64,000 nucleotides of DNA from Akkermansia muciniphila (GTDB taxonomy: Bacteria; Verrucomicrobiota; Verrucomicrobiia; Verrucomicrobiales; Akkermansiaceae), in NCBI GenBank assembly GCA_945888515.1, contig CAMDAD010000007.1, positions 62,001 through 126,000 on the forward strand, read 5' to 3'. The first letter of the stretch is position 1. Each line of letters begins with the position of its first letter. Below are positions 33,275-43,368 of the stretch, piece after piece. Made by a program: the position numbers and the translations under genes. Under the pieces are notes generated by a model. That model had not been told where the DNA came from, made no database searches, and saw only the letters and a list, made by a program, of their open reading frames with translations.

Positions 33275-35272
33275 TCACGTCCCCAGGATGTTCTTCATGC
33301 TGCTGAAGAAATTGCTCAGTTCGTCCTCGCTGGCTTCGCGGCCGAAAATTTCCTCGTAAGAGGTCATCAGCAAGTGCTCACCGTCGAGCTCCTCGAGGAA
33401 ACTACTCTCCTGGCAGGAAACCTGTTCGCCGAATTTCACCCGCGTGGCACAGTAGGTCATCGTCAGGCGCTCGCGAGCACGGGTGATCCCGACATAGAGC
33501 AATCGACGCTCCTCATCCTTGGTGCCCTCGCTCAGGCTGCGTTTGTGCGGTAGTGTGCCTTCTTCCAACCCGACGAGATAGACATGAGGAAATTCCAGGC
33601 CTTTTGAGGCGTGCAGCGTGATCAGAGTGACGCCTTGTTTACTCTCCAGATCATCTTCTTTTTCTGAACTGAGTGAAACGGCATCGAGGAAATTCTGCAA
33701 GGACTTGCCGCGCACGGAATAGTCATCGAGCTGCTGGATGATGCTGCCAATTCCCTCAGTGCGGGCGTCGCGTTCCTTCTCGGTCTTGCAGCCGCGCATC
33801 AGCCAGGCGACGTAGTCCATTTCCGCGATCATCTCGCGCAGGACCTTGCCGGCATTTTCCCTGGCGACATCGATGCGTGCCTTCGCTCCGGAAATCAGCG
33901 CGACAAACTCCTCGATGCAGTTCCTCGTTTTGGTGCCGAGAGTCTGCGTGAAAACCGGATCGCACAAGGCCTCCCATACGCTCTTGTTCGTCTCACGACT
34001 GTAGTCGGTGGCGAGAACGGCAGTCGTTTGACCGATGCCGCGGTTCGGTGCATTCAGCACGCGCAACAGCGCCACGTCTGCTTCCGGCGAAGCTAACAAC
34101 TGCGCGTAGGCAATCACATCGCGGATCTCGCGTCGGTCGAAAAAACTCTGCGCGCCCACCATGCGATAAGGGATTTTTCTCTCGCGCAGGGCTTCCTCCA
34201 GTCGCCGGCACTGGCCATTCGTGCGGAACAGCACGGCGAAATCCTCCCATGCTTTTTTCGATAGATTTTTCTCCTCGATGATTTCCTCTGCGATAAACTC
34301 GGCTTCCTGCTCATCGCCCGGCATGGCCACCACCCGCACCGGTGCCCCACCCGCGCGGGTGCTGATGAGTACCTTGGCGCGGCGGCCGATGTTGTGCTTG
34401 ATCAGGCTGTTGGCAGTGTGCAAAACCGCGTGCGTGCTACGGTAATTTTCTTCTAACAGAATGACGCGGGGGTTAGGAAAAAATTTCTCGAATTGCAGGA
34501 TGTTTGCCATCTGCGCACCGCGCCAACCGTAGATCGATTGATCGTCATCTCCCACCACACAAACATGATAGGGTGGTCCCACCAGTTGCTGGAGCAGGCG
34601 CATTTGCAGCGAGTTCGTGTCCTGGAATTCATCGACGGTGACACGCTGATAAAACTCCCGAAACACCTGTCGCACGTCCTCGTGCTCGGTCAGTAGTTTT
34701 TCTCCTAGCACCAGAAGATCATCGAAATCCACGGCATTCTGCGCGCGTAGTTCGTTCTGATAAGCGGTGGCGATGATGCCGATGAAATCATCGTCCTGTT
34801 GAGATGGATCAAGCCCGGCATTTTTTGCTTTGGAAATGGCTCCGAGGATTTGCTCGGGTTTCAAAGTCGAGTTTGCGCCGCCTTTGCGCACCATGATTTG
34901 TTTGATCAGGCCGACCTGATCACTGCCGGTGTAGATGGCGAAATTTTTCTTATACCCGAGTCGATCGATGCCCCCACGCAGCAGTCGCACGCACAGCGAG
35001 TGGAACGTACAAACCGTCATATCCTCGGCGGCCTGCTTTGATACCATGCCGCTGATGCGGTCGCGCATTTCGGAGGCGGCCTTATTGGTGAAGGTCACGG
35101 CGAGGATGTTCTTTGCTGCCACGCCACGTTCCAACATATTGGCGATGCGGCACGTGACCGTGCGTGTTTTCCCCGTGCCAGCGCCCGCCAAAATGAGAAC
35201 AGGACCATCAATCGCAGCCACGGCATCGCGTTGCGCTTTGTTCAGGGAGTCGAAAGAAAATGCACCAGCCAT
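33275..35272 (-). CDS. UvrD/Rep/PcrA-family superfamily I DNA helicase
   Basis: 665 residues, close to Rep/UvrD/PcrA length. Helicase motifs in order: Q motif 'LNKAQRDAV', Walker A 'LAGAGTGKTRTV', Ia 'AVTFTNKAASEM', II 'VTVDEFQDTN', III 'VCVVGDDDQSIYGWRGA', IV 'ILLEENYRS', V 'VTLITLHASKGLEFPHVYLVG', VI 'LLYVGITRARERL'. It is a 3'-5' DNA translocase for repair or replication restart. The C-terminal 25 residues are acidic and short compared with PcrA. It lies alone on the minus strand. Confidence 0.93.
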   Translation of the reverse strand: MAGAFSFDSLNKAQRDAVAAIDGPVLILAGAGTGKTRTVTCRIANMLERGVAAKNILAVTFTNKAASEMRDRISGMVSKQAAEDMTVCTFHSLCVRLLRGGIDRLGYKKNFAIYTGSDQVGLIKQIMVRKGGANSTLKPEQILGAISKAKNAGLDPSQQDDDFIGIIATAYQNELRAQNAVDFDDLLVLGEKLLTEHEDVRQVFREFYQRVTVDEFQDTNSLQMRLLQQLVGPPYHVCVVGDDDQSIYGWRGAQMANILQFEKFFPNPRVILLEENYRSTHAVLHTANSLIKHNIGRRAKVLISTRAGGAPVRVVAMPGDEQEAEFIAEEIIEEKNLSKKAWEDFAVLFRTNGQCRRLEEALRERKIPYRMVGAQSFFDRREIRDVIAYAQLLASPEADVALLRVLNAPNRGIGQTTAVLATDYSRETNKSVWEALCDPVFTQTLGTKTRNCIEEFVALISGAKARIDVARENAGKVLREMIAEMDYVAWLMRGCKTEKERDARTEGIGSIIQQLDDYSVRGKSLQNFLDAVSLSSEKEDDLESKQGVTLITLHASKGLEFPHVYLVGLEEGTLPHKRSLSEGTKDEERRLLYVGITRARERLTMTYCATRVKFGEQVSCQESSFLEELDGEHLLMTSYEEIFGREASEDELSNFFSSMKNILGT

Positions 35273-35367
35273 GCCCGCGACAGTGAAAGCGCATCACTCC
35301 ACAAATGACAATCACGAAACCAAACGAATGCAAAAAACCAAGCAAGAGCGATAGAAAATCGAGGCCG

Positions 35368-37023
35368 TCAGTTTTGTGACCTCACCTCTCTGATCAGATC
35401 CGCCGTCGCTTTGGCTGCCGCTTCGTCTTGGCTAGCGACTTGCAATGCAAGCAAAGCCTCCAATAGGCAAAGATCGCGCGGCCAATGTAGCAGACCTTCT
35501 TGAAACATTTCCTGAGCGCGCACGACATTGCCCTTGCTCTCGTAGTATTTGCCCAGCGGCACACTCATCGGCATGAGCGAGCTGGGAGGCATGAGACGAG
35601 AGGCAAAAGCCTGCCGCTCACGCGCTCCGCTATACCAGTTGTAGGCGGAGGTTGATTTCGGATCCGCCTGAGACATGGCTAGGTCGCCTTTAAAGCTCAT
35701 CGTCGCAATTTCAAGAAAAGAAAACGCACGAGCAAACACCGTCAACTCACCCAGTTTGATCGCATCACTGCGAGCCTGCTCCATCAGTGGCAAATGCGCA
35801 GCGAGCGCTTGATGGATTTCTCCCGCTCGCGTGGCATTTTTTCCCTCCAGCGCGATTTGTCCATCCAATGCCATGCCGAGGCCTTGGTAGAAGAAAGCAA
35901 CCCGAGAATGCTGTGACATTTTTTGCATCGATTCCCGTGACGGCACACTGGCTCTGGCGCGTACTAGGTCGCCTTTGCTCGATCGGCGCATCAGTAATCT
36001 CGCCTCCAACGTCTTCGCCTCCCACCACAGGATGCGTGCGCCGGGCGACTGCAATCGATCCTCGGGAACTGAAACTTTAGCCAGACCACTCGCGACGGCC
36101 AAAGCAGAATCATAATCACCCGCTGACGCCAAGGCCACGGCGCGGTAGGATTCCGCCCGAATCCACTCTGGGCAGTCTGCGATGCCAAAACCGCACTTTT
36201 TCATCCAATCCTGATACAAGTCTGCGCAGCGGGAAAAGGCGGTCGCTGCCTCGCGGTGATTTCCACAACGCCACTCATAATGCCCGAGCAAGTGAAAATA
36301 CGGCGCGTAATCTGGAACCATCTGACAAAGCTTCCGCGCCATAGGCAGGTCCGGCTCCATGCGTAGATTTTCTGTGCGCATCATCAACCAGCCGTGCATC
36401 AGCAGTGGTGAATTGGGTTGGCTTTGCATCAGCGCCTGCACTTTCTTCTGTGCGAGTTCCTGTTCGGTTTTCGGCGTACCATATTCATCAAATCCGCTGC
36501 GACGGAAATACGACTCAAACAACTGCAACTGCATGTCCTGTGGGTATTTCTGTGACACTTGCGCAAAAGCATCAGCAGCGGCAGCGGGGCCGTCATCGAG
36601 GAGGCGCATGGTAGCGAAAAGATAACCCCGCTCAATTTCCGTTCCTGCACCCGCCTGAATCAGCGCCAGCGCCCTCTCGGCGGCGGCGAGGCGCGCCTTG
36701 CGAAATTCACTTTCGTTTTCCAATAAACTAAAAATGACCCCAAAGTGTGCCATCAAACAATCCGGGTCGCATTGCAACGCGGCGACAAAATGTCGATACG
36801 CTTCAAAGTCCCATCCCCCGTGTATCAGGTTCAATCCTTGCAGCACATGTTTCTGAGCATTTTCCTCGCTCGCGCTGATCGCCATGTTGATTCCCGCCGG
36901 ACCACCGCCGAGTTGAACCGGAAGAGCCTGAGCGACATGGGGCAATATCATCTCCTTAACGTCAGGAGGCTCCTCCGCAGCGAATGCCACGCTCATAAGC
37001 CCTAACAATGACAAGATTCGCAT
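35368..37023 (-). CDS. Secreted TPR-repeat protein
   Basis: 551 residues with a signal peptide cleaved near 'SVAFA-AEEPP'. Helical TPR-like pairs run throughout ('AYRHFVAALQCDPDCLMAHFGVIFSLLEN', 'YFHLLGHYEWRCGNHREAATAFSRC', 'KYYESKGNVVRAQEMFQEGLLHWPRDLCLLEALLAL'). The first repeat closely resembles that of the TPR-peroxiredoxin at 56.2 kb ('ALDPTCAMAYWGMAMANWEN'), so the two are related. There is no C-terminal enzyme domain here. Periplasmic binding or scaffold role is inferred. It diverges from proC. Confidence 0.75.
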   Translation of the reverse strand: MRILSLLGLMSVAFAAEEPPDVKEMILPHVAQALPVQLGGGPAGINMAISASEENAQKHVLQGLNLIHGGWDFEAYRHFVAALQCDPDCLMAHFGVIFSLLENESEFRKARLAAAERALALIQAGAGTEIERGYLFATMRLLDDGPAAAADAFAQVSQKYPQDMQLQLFESYFRRSGFDEYGTPKTEQELAQKKVQALMQSQPNSPLLMHGWLMMRTENLRMEPDLPMARKLCQMVPDYAPYFHLLGHYEWRCGNHREAATAFSRCADLYQDWMKKCGFGIADCPEWIRAESYRAVALASAGDYDSALAVASGLAKVSVPEDRLQSPGARILWWEAKTLEARLLMRRSSKGDLVRARASVPSRESMQKMSQHSRVAFFYQGLGMALDGQIALEGKNATRAGEIHQALAAHLPLMEQARSDAIKLGELTVFARAFSFLEIATMSFKGDLAMSQADPKSTSAYNWYSGARERQAFASRLMPPSSLMPMSVPLGKYYESKGNVVRAQEMFQEGLLHWPRDLCLLEALLALQVASQDEAAAKATADLIREVRSQN

Positions 37024-37105
37024 GCCGCTACGTTGACTGAAATTTTTCCTGATCCAAGCAAAATTGATACTCGCCTGACAGGACTTTGCGGTTTATGATC
37101 GGCGC

Positions 37106-37912
37106 ATGAACTTCGGAGTCATCGGTTGCGGGAAAATGGGTTCGGCTCTGGTCGGGGGGGCCATGCGCACCGGCGTGCTCACACCAGAAAGTGTATGGGG
37201 CTATGATGCTGTTGCCGCCGCGACCACGGAATTCTGCCGCAGCACTCGCGCGCAATCAGCCACCAGCCTGCAAGAGCTGGCCGATCACTGCGATACCTTT
37301 CTCCTCGCCACCAAACCGCACCAGGTGCGCGATGTCCTCCAGCAATTGGGAAGCGCCCTCCAGAACAAGCCAGCATTGGTCATTTCCGTGGCTGCCGGAA
37401 TTCCTCTGGCCGTCATGGAAGAATGCCTGCCCCCTTCGGTCAGAGTCATCCGCACCATGCCAAACACGCCAGCACTTGTCGGAAAGGGAGCCACAGCCTA
37501 TTCGCTAGGATCGCGCGCGCTGCCAGATGACGGCATCGCAGCTGCCACGCTTTTTTCGGCTGTCGGGCTCGCGATTTCTACGCCTGAGTCGCTCATGGAT
37601 GCCGTCACGGGACTCTCGGGATCAGGACCTGCTTATGTGTTTGTGATGATCGAGGCGCTGGCGGATGCCGGGGTCCGGCAGGGACTGGCACGCACAGATG
37701 CCATCCAACTGGCGGCCCAAACTCTTCTCGGCGCTGCCACCATGGTGCTCGATACCGGCCTGCACCCCGCCGCACTCAAAGACATGGTCACCTCTCCCGG
37801 CGGCACTACCATCGCAGGCATCGCCGCACTGGAAAAGTGCGGCATTCGCCATGCACTCCACGAGGCTGTGGCCGCAGCTAGTCATCGATCCAAAGAACTC
37901 TCCTCGCTTTAA
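37106..37912 (+). CDS. proC: Pyrroline-5-carboxylate reductase
   Basis: Final step of proline synthesis, reducing pyrroline-5-carboxylate with NAD(P)H. 268 residues, the usual length. Motifs: 'FGVIGCGKMGSALVGGAM' (NADP binding), 'VISVAAGIPLAVME', 'VIRTMPNTPALVGKGATAY', 'VTGLSGSGPAYVFVMIEALADAGV' and 'VTSPGGTTIAGIAALE'. It appears to start a plus-strand operon with bamD-like, lptE-like, rsmI and a TIM-barrel gene (gaps 10-20 nt). Confidence 0.96.
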   Translation: MNFGVIGCGKMGSALVGGAMRTGVLTPESVWGYDAVAAATTEFCRSTRAQSATSLQELADHCDTFLLATKPHQVRDVLQQLGSALQNKPALVISVAAGIPLAVMEECLPPSVRVIRTMPNTPALVGKGATAYSLGSRALPDDGIAAATLFSAVGLAISTPESLMDAVTGLSGSGPAYVFVMIEALADAGVRQGLARTDAIQLAAQTLLGAATMVLDTGLHPAALKDMVTSPGGTTIAGIAALEKCGIRHALHEAVAAASHRSKELSSL

Positions 37913-37923
37913 TTCCATCACTC

Positions 37924-38853
37924 ATGAAAGCCATTACCACGCTCACCCTGATTGGCGTTAGTTCGTTTCTTTTCTGCTCCTGCGGATCGGATACCGATCT
38001 GCCGCCACCACTCATCGGCACAGTTCAGACATCCGCTGGCCCCGCCCATGCTGCCTACCAGAAAGCACTTGCCGCGGATCAATCTGGCAAAGCCAAAAAA
38101 GCCGTCAAACTGTATAAGGCCATGGCCGATCAATACCCCACCGCCCGCGATGTCGCACAGGCACGATTCCGCCAAGCGCAACTGCACGAGCAAATGGGTG
38201 ACATGGTCGAAGCCTTCGAGGCATACAACGATGTGACGAAACGCTACCAGGGCAGCAAGCTGTATTCTCAGGCGCTCGCGCGCGAATCCGCGATCGCCCA
38301 ACAAGCTCTGGATGGCAATATCAAATCTGGTTTCCTATTCGGAACCAAACTGGAAACCAAACAAATGGTCGAAATGCTCGAAAAATTGCGTGATTCGGCA
38401 CCACAAGCTACCTCCGCTCCCAAGGCGCAGTTCCAGATCGGCGAGGTCTATCAAAACAAAGGCAGAGCCACGGAGTCGATCCTCGCTTACCGCAAAGTGG
38501 TCGCAGATTGGCCCGATAGCACACAGGCACCCGAAGCCCAATACCGCATCGGCGTCATCCTGATCGAGGAGGCCAAACGCGGCAATCAAGACATGGGAAA
38601 TCTCGACCGCGCGCGCGAGGCATTTCAGGATTACCTGATGATCTACCCGAACGGCTCACGTGCCCCCGCCGCACGCAATCAGATTGCCTCACTCGCCAAT
38701 CAGGATGTCCAGCGTTCACTAGACGTAGCCGATTTTTACAAACGCAAGGGCAACCATGAATCGGCACGATTTTACTATCGCGAAGTGCTGAAAAAACAAG
38801 GCTCTGGCCCATTGCACGACAAAGCGCAAGCTGGTTTGAAATCCCTCGAATAA
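37924..38853 (+). CDS. BamD-like outer-membrane assembly lipoprotein
   Basis: 309 residues with a lipoprotein signal peptide and lipobox 'FCSC' (Cys near residue 21). TPR-type repeats follow: 'AYQKALAADQSGKAKKAVKLYKAMADQYP', 'AQARFRQAQLHEQMGDMVEAFEAYNDVTKRY', and 'AQFQIGEVYQNKGRATESILAYRKVVADWP'. This is the BamD/YfiO and YbgF-type architecture. BamD works with BamA to insert outer-membrane beta barrels. The next gene is LptE-like, which supports an envelope role. Exact orthology to BamD is likely, not certain. Confidence 0.8.
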   Translation: MKAITTLTLIGVSSFLFCSCGSDTDLPPPLIGTVQTSAGPAHAAYQKALAADQSGKAKKAVKLYKAMADQYPTARDVAQARFRQAQLHEQMGDMVEAFEAYNDVTKRYQGSKLYSQALARESAIAQQALDGNIKSGFLFGTKLETKQMVEMLEKLRDSAPQATSAPKAQFQIGEVYQNKGRATESILAYRKVVADWPDSTQAPEAQYRIGVILIEEAKRGNQDMGNLDRAREAFQDYLMIYPNGSRAPAARNQIASLANQDVQRSLDVADFYKRKGNHESARFYYREVLKKQGSGPLHDKAQAGLKSLE

Positions 38854-38872
38854 CTCGAAATCACTCTCCACC

Positions 38873-39403
38873 ATGCGCGCTGTCACTTCTCCTGCTTTGT
38901 TGCGACTCTCTCTCACGCTCTGCCTTGCCACACTTAGTTCCTGCGGAGGCTACCGCATGGAGGGGCATCGTCCACAAGCGCTTACTCATGTTCAGAACAT
39001 TCGCGTGGTGCTTTTTGAAAATAAAACACTGATCCCGCGCGGCGAAGTCATCGCCACCAATTCGATCATCGATGCCCTCGCTAGCGACGGCACCTATCGC
39101 CTCGCTAACGACTCGCATGCCGATGCTACACTGCAAGGCACTGTCGAAACCGTCACCTACAACCAGGTGCGCTCCACACGACTCGACACGCTGCGCTCAG
39201 AGGAACTGGAGAACAGAGTCAGCATCCGCTGGGAGCTTCGCGATGGGAAAAATCCCATGAAAGTGCTCGCCTCCGGTAGGGCATCAGGCACTTCGCGTTT
39301 TGCCATCGATTCCAACTTGCAAACGGCTCGCACCAATGCATTGCCCGATGCCATGCAGCGTGCCGCCACGCAAGTCGTGGGGCGGCTCACCGATGACTTC
39401 TGA
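38873..39403 (+). CDS. lptE: LptE-family LPS-assembly lipoprotein
   Basis: 176 residues. Lipobox 'LSSC' followed at once by 'GGYRMEGHRP', the typical start of LptE-family mature proteins. 'NIRVVLFENKT', 'IIDALASDGTYRLANDSHADATLQGTVETVTYNQVR' and 'RWELRDGKNPMKVLASGRASG' match the family's alpha/beta fold. LptE plugs the LptD barrel during lipopolysaccharide export. It lies 19 nt after the BamD-like gene, and its presence implies an LPS-bearing outer membrane. Confidence 0.8.
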   Translation: MRAVTSPALLRLSLTLCLATLSSCGGYRMEGHRPQALTHVQNIRVVLFENKTLIPRGEVIATNSIIDALASDGTYRLANDSHADATLQGTVETVTYNQVRSTRLDTLRSEELENRVSIRWELRDGKNPMKVLASGRASGTSRFAIDSNLQTARTNALPDAMQRAATQVVGRLTDDF

Positions 39404-39414
39404 TCCGCACCATC

Positions 39415-40104
39415 ATGTCTAACGGAACCTTTTATCTGGTCCCGACTCCCATTGGGAATCGCGATGACATCACCTTGCGAGCGCTGGAAGTTCTGCGCCG
39501 TGTCGATGCGATTGCCTGTGAGGACACCCGTCACTCTTCTCCCCTGCTTCAACACCACGGGGTGCAAAAACCACTACTGTCACTGCACGAGCACAATGAA
39601 ATCCGCCGCATACCGGAATTGTTAGATCGAGTGCGCGCGGGAGAATCGATCGCGGTGATCACCGATGCCGGCATGCCAGGCATTTCTGATCCCGGTTACC
39701 GCCTCATGCAACGGTGCATCGAGGAATCCATCCCCTGCGAAGTACTGCCCGGCCCCTCCGCCATCCTCAATGCACTGATCGGTTCGGGATTTCCCTGCCA
39801 TGCCTTTAGCTTCGGTGGATTTCTTTCGGTCAAAAAAGGCAAACGCGCCCAGACCCTCCGAGCCGCGCTCGATTCCCAGCAAACCGCGATCTTTTTTGAG
39901 TCCCCGCATCGATTGATCTCCACACTGGAAATCCTCGCATCCCTACAACCTGAGGCCCATGTCTGCGTAGCCCGCGAGTTGACAAAAAAATTCGAGACTT
40001 TTCACCGCGATACCGCAGCCGCTCTCTTCGCGTTTTTTCAGATCCATGCGCCTAAAGGAGAAATCGTGCTGCTGGTCCACAGCAATGCTACGGCAACGCC
40101 CTAA
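39415..40104 (+). CDS. rsmI: 16S rRNA (cytidine-1402-2'-O)-methyltransferase
   Basis: 229 residues. The tetrapyrrole-methylase fold is clear: 'FYLVPTPIGNRDDITLRALEVLRRVDAIACEDTRHSSPLL' then 'LHEHNE', 'VITDAGMPGISDPGYRLM', 'VLPGPSAILNALIGSGFP', and 'FFESPHRLISTL'. These are the RsmI hallmarks. It 2'-O-methylates C1402 in the ribosomal decoding centre. It is shorter than E. coli RsmI (286) because the C-terminal extension is absent. It sits 11 nt after lptE. Confidence 0.95.
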   Translation: MSNGTFYLVPTPIGNRDDITLRALEVLRRVDAIACEDTRHSSPLLQHHGVQKPLLSLHEHNEIRRIPELLDRVRAGESIAVITDAGMPGISDPGYRLMQRCIEESIPCEVLPGPSAILNALIGSGFPCHAFSFGGFLSVKKGKRAQTLRAALDSQQTAIFFESPHRLISTLEILASLQPEAHVCVARELTKKFETFHRDTAAALFAFFQIHAPKGEIVLLVHSNATATP

Positions 40105-40119
40105 CACATTTTTTCGCCC

Positions 40120-41049
40120 ATGCTTTCTTTTTCCACCTGCTGGAACAACTCACGCCACACCGATGGTGAAGAGATGATTGATGAAATTCTCGCGCTGGGA
40201 TTTCACCACATCGAGCTCTCCCACGGCATGACCATCACCAAGCTCCCCGGCATTCGCAAGGCATTCGCGGCAGGTCGATTCCGCTGCTCCGGCGTGCACA
40301 ATTTTTTTCCTTCTCCCGTGGAAGTGATGATCGATGCACCCGATGCCTACGAATACACCTCACACCGCCCTTGGGACCGCAAACGAGCACTGGAAATGAG
40401 CTTGCAAACCCTGGAGCTAGCGGCGGAATTCCGAGCAAACTATCTCGTCCTGCACATGGGCTCCGTGCCGCTGAATCCCAAAAAATACACCAAGCGCCTC
40501 ACCGCGATGGTGGCCGAGGGGAAACAACACGATCCCGAATTCACCAAGGCAAAAATCAAATTTGTCAAAAAACGCGAAAAAATCGCTCCACTCTACTACA
40601 GCCGCGCCATTGATGCGTTAGAGCAACTCGTCACCAAGGCCGAGGAATATGGCGTCATTCTCGCCGTCGAGTCGCGCTCTCGCTTCGAAGACATGCCGAA
40701 CGAACGCGAGATGCTTCACCTGCAAAACCACTTCAAAGACAACCCCTGGATCGGGTATTGGCACGACTTCGGTCACGTCCAGCTCAAGCACAACCTTGGG
40801 CTACTCGATCACCACGACTGGCTGCGCAGCATCCAGCCGCATATCATCGGCGCACACATTCACGATGTCGAGTGGCCAGCCCGCGATCACCGCACCCCCT
40901 TCACCGGCACACTGGACTACAAAACGCTGATGCCCTTTTTCCCCGCCGGCTGTCCTATCATCTGGGAACTTTCTCCGACCCGCAAAACGGAAGAAATCCT
41001 CGCCGCGCTCGAGGTGTGGAAAAAAGTTTTTCCCGAGAGATTACCGTGA
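40120..41049 (+). CDS. TIM-barrel xylose-isomerase-like protein
   Basis: 309 residues of the AP-endonuclease-2 (sugar phosphate isomerase/epimerase) superfamily. 'ILALGFHHIELSHGM', 'NYLVLHMGS', 'VILAVESRSRFEDMPN', 'IGYWHDFGHVQLKHNLG', 'IIGAHIHDV' and 'IIWELSPT' give a barrel with probable metal ligands (E in VES, D/H in YWHDFGH, H in AHIHD). The substrate cannot be predicted. It is the last gene of the proC operon, 15 nt after rsmI. Confidence 0.8.
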   Translation: MLSFSTCWNNSRHTDGEEMIDEILALGFHHIELSHGMTITKLPGIRKAFAAGRFRCSGVHNFFPSPVEVMIDAPDAYEYTSHRPWDRKRALEMSLQTLELAAEFRANYLVLHMGSVPLNPKKYTKRLTAMVAEGKQHDPEFTKAKIKFVKKREKIAPLYYSRAIDALEQLVTKAEEYGVILAVESRSRFEDMPNEREMLHLQNHFKDNPWIGYWHDFGHVQLKHNLGLLDHHDWLRSIQPHIIGAHIHDVEWPARDHRTPFTGTLDYKTLMPFFPAGCPIIWELSPTRKTEEILAALEVWKKVFPERLP

Positions 41050-41054
41050 TGATA

Positions 41055-41076
41055 TTAAAATAAATACGTATTTTAA
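41055..41076. terminator. AT-rich hairpin between convergent genes
   Basis: TTAAAATA-N6-TATTTTAA forms an 8-bp stem within the 145-nt gap between convergent genes. The inner bases AAATACGTATTT are themselves palindromic. It is AT-rich and lacks a GC stem, so its strength as a terminator is doubtful. Confidence 0.35.
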
Positions 41077-41194
41077 CACGATACCATCGTAAAAGTGACG
41101 TATATAAGAATAGCCACCTCGGATCATCCGCAATCGATCGAATCGACTATAGTAAACTAGTTCAAAAAGGAAAACTGACGATTGTTTCCTCTCC

Positions 41195-43243
41195 TTATCT
41201 GGGTGGCATCAGATGACGACGAAAAAAATCCACTCGCTTGCGTTGCATGTGTCGGGACTCGCCCACTCCGTGTTTGCCATTGGGCACTACGATTAATTCA
41301 AAGTCCTTGTCCGCTTTGATGAGGGCATTGACGACCTGCATGGTCGAGGAGGGATCCACATTGGTGTCCACTTCACCCACTGTCAGCAGAAGCGCGCCAC
41401 GAAGATTCTTAGCGTGGGTCACATTTGAGTTATCAGCGTAGTGCGGTCCGATCGGCCAGTCCATCCATTGCTCGTTCCACCAGATTTTGTCCATGCGGTT
41501 GTCGTGGCATCCACAGTCAGCGACAGCTGCCTGATAAAAATCGCTATGGAATAAGACCGCGCCTAACGCATTTTGCCCACCTGCCGAGCCACCAAAAATG
41601 CCGACGCGCGTGAGGTCCATTTGCGGGAATGTTTGGGCCGCCGCTTTCATCCAGGCGATGCGATCGGGAAAGCCTGCGTCCTTGAGATTCTTGTAGCAGA
41701 AATGATGAAATTTCTTGCCCCGGTGCGCCGTGCCACGCCCGTCCATTTGCACCACGATGAAACCATGAACAGCCATTTCGTGCATCGGCACGATCCATGG
41801 TGCCCAAGATTTTTTGGTGAAGGCATCCTGCGGACCCGCGTAGATGTATTCTACAACTGGATACTTACGACTCGGGTCAAAATCCGGAGGAAAAACAATC
41901 GTGCCATAGATATCAAAGGTCCCATCTCTATCCTTCGCCACAAAAGCCTGCGGCAGTTTCCACTTCTCGCGCAACGCGGTGTCGTCGGCCTCGCTGAGAG
42001 TCTTGAGCAATGCACCATCATCCGTTCGCCGCAGCTCATAGACCGGAGCTTTGTCGATCCGCGACCATCGGCACACATACGTCGCCCCACTCGGAGAAAA
42101 CACTGGTTCCTCATGATCTCCGGGCGATGTCGTCAAGGGCCATGCTTTACCACTATCGACATGCACCATGACATAGTGATCGAAATACGGATCTTGCCCA
42201 GGATGATAACCGCAGACTTGCAACATCGCTGTGCGTTTTTCTTCCGAGACATTGATTACTTTTTTCACGACCCATTCGCCCTTCGTTAGCTGTTTTTTGA
42301 CCGCGCCAGTTTTTCCATCGAACAAATACAAGTGATTCCAACCATCGCGCTCGGAGTTCCACAAGATTTCATCACCATCACGCCAATCGCGACGAAAGCC
42401 GTAGCCGTAGGCATACACAAACGTGTCGCTCTCCTCCTTGATGAGAGTTCGTTGGATCCGCGTCACGATGTTCATTTCGATCACGTTCATTTTGCCGAAA
42501 CCGCGCTCGATGTATTCGTAGGTCAATCGTTCGGAATCGCTGCGCCACGCCACATGTTTGATTTCAAAGGGATTGGCAATGAGGCTTTGATCCGGGATAA
42601 GCGGACCACTATCATCTGTCGTAAAAATCCATGGTATCGAAATACTAAGATCATCTCCCGGTTTAGGGTAATCAATCGAAAAATGCTCAGGCTGCAATTT
42701 TTTTTCAGGAGAAGAGCGGGTGTATTGCACTTTTCTCATGGGAGCTTCCTTGCGTTTCCACAGCATGAATTTTTTCGAGTCAGGCGACCAATAAGGATTT
42801 CCCACAAATGTCCCTTGCTCATCTGCTTTCGCAAGTGTCCGCTCGGCATCTGTTTTTCGATCCTTGAGGATGACAGTTCCGTCGCGCAACAACACCTCCC
42901 ATTTGCCGTCAGTGGATCTAGGATTTTCATAACCGGGTCTGCGTGAGCGTCGTTCCTCGTTAGACTTTGGTAAGGGGGGAACCGGCGCAGTGGTCATTGT
43001 TTCGGTATCTTTTTTGATGTCGTATGATTTGACCACCGTCCTGCCATCAGCCTCTGTCAAACGATACAGCAACTGCGTTTCATCGGATGACCAACCGAAG
43101 GTAATCTTTTGATTGCGGACGGGCGTCTGAGAAATTCCGAAAAATTTTCCCGTAATTTGTTCAAATTCGGCCGTTCCTCCGTGTTCAGCATGTAGCGGAA
43201 TCACGAGCATCATGGCTAGCGTCGCATAGTGGGCGTAAGACAT
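41195..43243 (-). CDS. Secreted S9 dipeptidyl-peptidase IV-like serine peptidase
   Basis: 682 residues from ATG 43243 with a signal peptide ('LAMMLVIPLHAEH'). The N-terminal region to about 420 is a beta-propeller ('ITFGWSSDETQLLYRL', 'NPYWSPDSKKFMLW', 'EPVFSPSGATYVCRW'). The C-terminal alpha/beta hydrolase has the nucleophile in 'GIFGGSAGGQNAL' (usual GWSYGG), the acid in 'EVDTNVDPSS', and the histidine in 'NGKHGVGES'. It should cleave dipeptides from exported or environmental peptides. The upstream in-frame extension is unlikely. Confidence 0.9.
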   Translation of the reverse strand: MSYAHYATLAMMLVIPLHAEHGGTAEFEQITGKFFGISQTPVRNQKITFGWSSDETQLLYRLTEADGRTVVKSYDIKKDTETMTTAPVPPLPKSNEERRSRRPGYENPRSTDGKWEVLLRDGTVILKDRKTDAERTLAKADEQGTFVGNPYWSPDSKKFMLWKRKEAPMRKVQYTRSSPEKKLQPEHFSIDYPKPGDDLSISIPWIFTTDDSGPLIPDQSLIANPFEIKHVAWRSDSERLTYEYIERGFGKMNVIEMNIVTRIQRTLIKEESDTFVYAYGYGFRRDWRDGDEILWNSERDGWNHLYLFDGKTGAVKKQLTKGEWVVKKVINVSEEKRTAMLQVCGYHPGQDPYFDHYVMVHVDSGKAWPLTTSPGDHEEPVFSPSGATYVCRWSRIDKAPVYELRRTDDGALLKTLSEADDTALREKWKLPQAFVAKDRDGTFDIYGTIVFPPDFDPSRKYPVVEYIYAGPQDAFTKKSWAPWIVPMHEMAVHGFIVVQMDGRGTAHRGKKFHHFCYKNLKDAGFPDRIAWMKAAAQTFPQMDLTRVGIFGGSAGGQNALGAVLFHSDFYQAAVADCGCHDNRMDKIWWNEQWMDWPIGPHYADNSNVTHAKNLRGALLLTVGEVDTNVDPSSTMQVVNALIKADKDFELIVVPNGKHGVGESRHMQRKRVDFFRRHLMPPR

Positions 43244-43368
43244 GCCGCCAATACCGTCCCAGCGCGCCAGATATTGCAAGCAAAGTTCGCCAAATACCAG
43301 ATCACATCTCTGCCATCGCCGCTTGAATTGACTTGCGGCCAAGCATCGAACCGCTCATGTTGTGCGGC